Shown here: in pieces, positions 61,164-64,000 of the stretch
Layout of the letters: every line of letters starts with the position of its first letter
How positions within the stretch are numbered: position 1 is the first letter of the stretch
Assembly (NCBI GenBank): GCA_045646385.1
Contig: JAZRKQ010000007.1
Span: forward strand, 56,994-120,993
Direction: 5' to 3'
Length of the DNA stretch: 64,000 nucleotides
Source of the DNA: SIG455 sp045646385
GTDB lineage: Bacteria > Bacillota > Clostridia > UMGS1810
The notes under the pieces: generated by a model
What the model was told of the DNA's origin: nothing
Database searches by the model: none
What the model saw: the letters and a program-made list of their open reading frames with translations, nothing else
Made by a program: the position numbers and the translations under genes

Positions 61164-62381
61164 ATGAAAAAACCTGAACTTTTAGCACCAGCAGGAAGTT
61201 TTAATACATTAAAATACGCGCTTGCGTACGGCGCAGATGCAGTTTATGTAGGCGGAGAAGAATTTTCGCTCCGTACTGCGTCTAAAAACTTCAGCCGTGC
61301 AGAACTTGAGCAGGCGGTGCGCTATACGCATAACCTAGGCAAAAAAATATATGTGGCTGTAAATATATTCTGCCACAACGACGATATTGCTGACCTTGAA
61401 GAATACGCAAAGTATTTAGAACTTATAGGTGTTGACGGAGTTATAATATCGGATATCGGTGCGCTTTCCGCAGTAAAGGCGGCGGCACCGAATTTGCCAA
61501 TCCACATAAGCACTCAGGCAAACACCACCAATGCATCTGCAGTTAAAGCGTGGCAGACGCTCGGTGCGGTAAGGGTTGTGCCTGCGCGTGAACTTTCGCT
61601 TGACGAGATTAAAAAAATCAAAAGCGAAACAGATTGCGAGATAGAGTGCTTCATACACGGTGCAATGTGTATATCGTATTCGGGAAGATGCCTTATGAGT
61701 AACTACTTTACGGGCAGAGGTGCTAATCAGGGTGCTTGTGCTCACCCGTGCCGTTGGGAATATTCAATTACCGAAAAAACACGTCCCGACGAGCAGATGC
61801 CTGTTGTGGAAACAGAACGTGGTACATTTATTTTTAATTCAAAGGATTTGTGTATGATAGAGCACATCCCTGCCCTTATAGATGCAGGTATAGACAGTTT
61901 TAAAATAGAGGGCAGAGTTAAAAATGAACTCTACGTTGCCACCGTTGTAAGCGCATACCGTGCGGCTATTGACGCATATATGGAAAATCCAGATGCGTAT
62001 AAAACTGACGAATCTATACTTGAAGAACTTGGCAAAGTAAGCCACAGAGGGTATACAACAGGTTTTTATTTCGGCAAACCTGATGCTGACGCGCATAATT
62101 TTGAAAGCAGCGAATATATCCGTGACTACGGCATAGTGGGCGTTGTAAAAGAGTATGACGAAAGCACGGGCATCGCAACTATCGAACAGAGGAACAGATT
62201 TTTTGCCGGTGACGAACTTGAAGTGCTTGTGCCAAACGGCGGATATTTTACTCAAGTAGCGCAGGATATGAAAAACGAGCGCGGCGAGGCAATAGACGTT
62301 GCCCCCAACGCGCAGATGACCATTTTTATGAAAATGAGTAAACCCGTAGCGGAATTTGCAATATTGCGCAAAAAATTGTAA
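61164..62381 (+). CDS. U32 peptidase-family tRNA uridine hydroxylation protein (TrhP-like)
   Basis: A 405-residue protein starting KPELLAPAGSFNTLKYAL. It has HISTQANTTN, CEIECFIHGAMCISYSGRCLMSNYF (key part IHGAMCISYSGRC), GACAHPCRW and FNSKDLCMI. These cysteines are the Fe-S ligands of TrhP/YegQ proteins, which make ho5U34 in tRNA using prephenate. U32 peptidase was the older label. ATG at 61164 follows AAAAAAGGTGAT; a GTG at 61155 is within that site. With trmR it would give mo5U34. The LRR gene lies between them. Confidence 0.9.
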   Translation: MKKPELLAPAGSFNTLKYALAYGADAVYVGGEEFSLRTASKNFSRAELEQAVRYTHNLGKKIYVAVNIFCHNDDIADLEEYAKYLELIGVDGVIISDIGALSAVKAAAPNLPIHISTQANTTNASAVKAWQTLGAVRVVPARELSLDEIKKIKSETDCEIECFIHGAMCISYSGRCLMSNYFTGRGANQGACAHPCRWEYSITEKTRPDEQMPVVETERGTFIFNSKDLCMIEHIPALIDAGIDSFKIEGRVKNELYVATVVSAYRAAIDAYMENPDAYKTDESILEELGKVSHRGYTTGFYFGKPDADAHNFESSEYIRDYGIVGVVKEYDESTGIATIEQRNRFFAGDELEVLVPNGGYFTQVAQDMKNERGEAIDVAPNAQMTIFMKMSKPVAEFAILRKKL

Positions 62382-62408
62382 TCTTTGTTATAAATTTAAC
62401 AAAAAGCC

Positions 62409-62437
62409 TTGACATTTGTTAAAAAATTTTTTAAAAT
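62409..62437 (+). promoter_or_regulatory. Promoter of pckG
   Basis: TTGACA (62409-62414), 17 bases, TAAAAT (62432-62437). A further TATAAT at 62472-62477 lacks a good -35. Confidence 0.7.
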
Positions 62438-62524
62438 AAAAAAGGATTTTAAAGGTAAATATAGAATAATGTATAATATGGGAAAGAATCAGATTTTAAT
62501 ATAAATACAGGAGGAGAAACTATC

Positions 62525-64000
62525 ATGAAAACCAACAACAAAAAAGTTCTTGCTTGGCTTGACGAGATGGCTGCTATGACCAGACCTGCCCAAATCGTTT
62601 GGATTGACGGCAGCGAGGCACAGTTGGAAGCGTTAAGAGAAGAGGCTTGTGCATCCGGTGAAATTATTAAACTTAATCAGGAAAAACTTCCCGGTTGCTA
62701 CTACCACAGAACTGCAGAGAATGACGTTGCCCGTGTAGAGGACAGAACATTTATCTGCACACCTACCAAAGAAGAGGCTGGTCCAGTAAACAACTGGATG
62801 GACCCCGAAGAAATGTATGCTAAACTTAAAAAACTGTACGACGGCTCTATGGAAGGCCGTACAATGTACGTAATTCCTTACTCAATGGGTCCTGTTGGCT
62901 CACCATTCTCAAAGATTGGTATTGAGTTAACAGACAGTATCTACGTTGTACTTAACATGGCTATTATGACAAGAATCGGCGACGCTGTTATGGACGCTCT
63001 TGGCGACGACGGCGACTTCGTAAAATGTCTGCACGCTAAAAAAGACGTTAATCCCGAGGAAAGATACATTGTTCAGTTCCCTCAGGATTCTACAATCTGG
63101 TCAATCAACTCCGCTTACGGCGGTAACGTACTGCTCGGTAAAAAATGCTTTGCACTCCGTATTGCATCTTACCTCGGTATGAAAGAGGGCTGGATGGCTG
63201 AGCATATGCTCATCTTAGGTTTAGAGAACCCACAGGGTGAAGTTAAGTACATCTGTGCTGCATTCCCCTCTGCTTGCGGTAAAACAAACCTGGCTATGCT
63301 TATTCCGCCCGAGTACCTTAAAGAAAAAGGCTACAAAGTATGGACTGTTGGTGACGATATTTCATGGCTCCGCATCGGCGAGGACGGCAGATTGTACGCT
63401 ATCAACCCCGAGGCAGGTTTCTTCGGTGTTGCTCCCGGTACAAGCGAAAAAACCAACTTCAACGCACTTGAAGCAACCAAAAAGAACACAATCTTTACAA
63501 ACGTTGCTATCAATAACGACGACAACACCGTTTGGTGGGAAGGTCTTGATAAAAATCCGCCCGTTAATGCTACAGAGTGGAAAGGCGCTCAGGTTAACGG
63601 CGTAGAATACACAGCAGCAGGTAACAAACTTGCTCACCCCAACTCTCGACTTACTGCTCCTGCAGTTAACTGCCCCTGCATTTCAAAGGAGTTTGAAAAC
63701 CCACAGGGCGTGCCGATTTCTGCTATCGTATTTGGCGGCAGACGTGCTAAAACTGCTCCATTGGTATATCAGGCAAGAGATTGGGAACACGGTGTGTTCG
63801 TAGGTGCTACAATGGCATCTGAAACAACCGCTGCAGCAGCAGGCGCTGTAGGTGTTGTAAGACGCGACCCAATGGCTATGAAACCTTTCGTTGGTTACAA
63901 TATGGCTGACTACTTCGGTCACTGGTTAGAAATGGGTAAAAAGATGGATGCTGACAAAGCACCTAAAATCTTCCACGTTAACTGGTTCAGACAGGATGAC
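62525..64000 (+). CDS. pckG: Phosphoenolpyruvate carboxykinase (GTP), 3' end beyond the window
   Basis: Interconverts oxaloacetate and PEP with GTP/GDP. In anaerobes it often runs toward oxaloacetate. The visible 492 residues include the kinase-1 loop AAFPSACGKTNLAML, the kinase-2 motif TVGDDISWLRIG, the WSINSAYGGN substrate block and FGGRRAKTAPLVYQA. These are all of the GTP-dependent class, not the ATP class. About 100 C-terminal residues lie outside the window. ATG at 62525 follows AGGAGGAGAAAC. Its codon choice is biased toward that of highly expressed genes. Confidence 0.97.
   Translation, partial: MKTNNKKVLAWLDEMAAMTRPAQIVWIDGSEAQLEALREEACASGEIIKLNQEKLPGCYYHRTAENDVARVEDRTFICTPTKEEAGPVNNWMDPEEMYAKLKKLYDGSMEGRTMYVIPYSMGPVGSPFSKIGIELTDSIYVVLNMAIMTRIGDAVMDALGDDGDFVKCLHAKKDVNPEERYIVQFPQDSTIWSINSAYGGNVLLGKKCFALRIASYLGMKEGWMAEHMLILGLENPQGEVKYICAAFPSACGKTNLAMLIPPEYLKEKGYKVWTVGDDISWLRIGEDGRLYAINPEAGFFGVAPGTSEKTNFNALEATKKNTIFTNVAINNDDNTVWWEGLDKNPPVNATEWKGAQVNGVEYTAAGNKLAHPNSRLTAPAVNCPCISKEFENPQGVPISAIVFGGRRAKTAPLVYQARDWEHGVFVGATMASETTAAAAGAVGVVRRDPMAMKPFVGYNMADYFGHWLEMGKKMDADKAPKIFHVNWFRQDD

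Noticed and set aside
1..64000. CRISPR arrays, prophage, rRNA or complete insertion sequences
   Set aside because: No regular direct repeats with unique spacers, no phage or transposase genes and no rRNA sequence were seen on either strand.

Overview
This 64 kb window comes from the chromosome of an anaerobic, endospore-forming, S-layer-bearing member of the class Clostridia (Bacillota). The evidence is PolC, RNase J, TrmK and RnpM; [FeFe]-hydrogenase maturases HydE and HydF; sporulation-type proteins (SpoIID, a DUF3794/LysM coat protein, a SpoVB-like flippase); two SLH-domain proteins; a reverse rubrerythrin with an Rrf2 regulator; and TPP and THF riboswitches. An affiliation near the SLH-rich gut Clostridia (Monoglobus-like) is only a guess. 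Most of the window is housekeeping DNA in short operons. No phage genes, CRISPR array, rRNA or complete transposon were seen.

Layout. 0-8.4 kb: icd (cut by the window edge), tatD, a HIT protein and alaS on the minus strand, divergent from aconitase, a DivIVA-like protein and ispE. 8.4-11.8 kb: SLH protein 1, with a MITE-like element in its leader, and tRNA-Arg(ACG) with a partial copy of its 3' end. 11.8-21.1 kb: spoIID, trmK, a promoter-driven structured RNA with an attenuator before a small unknown protein, a small P-loop protein, ispG, polC and an RluA-type synthase. 21.1-31.3 kb: Rrf2/rubrerythrin, a glycosyltransferase, hydE-hydF divergent from THF-riboswitch-folT, a DUF421/DUF4363 pair, mnmA, TPP-riboswitch-thiT, a deacetylase-like protein and a DUF6472 protein. 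31.3-39.3 kb: the translation operon rimP-nusA-rnpM-ylxQ-infB-rbfA-nrnA, then truB and ribF. 39.3-44.5 kb: tRNA-Arg(CCG)-tmcAL and malQ-glgP. 44.5-51.4 kb: repeats, a candidate small RNA, the probable major S-layer protein, a coat protein and an AI-2E transporter. 51.4-64 kb: RNase J, an OGG1-like glycosylase, a SpoVB-like flippase, rsmD-coaD, a coiled-coil protein, proB, trmR, a surface LRR protein, a TrhP-like U32 protein and the start of pckG.

The most unusual signal is a family of five long intergenic hairpins at 1801-1860, 23367-23418, 30960-31016, 33063-33118 and 33149-33204. Each has a near-identical 13-14 nt apical loop, consensus MTAAATAT-N-CTCAR read on one strand, on a 19-23 bp stem. 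The outer stem sequence is different in every copy yet stays complementary. This is neither a normal repeat nor a set of terminators. A second strong candidate is the three-helix RNA at 13652-13797, which has a perfect promoter and a terminator/antiterminator choice upstream of an unrecognised 112-residue protein. Secondary signals are a possible ATT start codon in truB, a low-GC BspA-type LRR gene between trmR and the TrhP-like gene, a MITE inside an S-layer gene leader, and a family of small REP-like palindromes, one of which lies inside a candidate small RNA.
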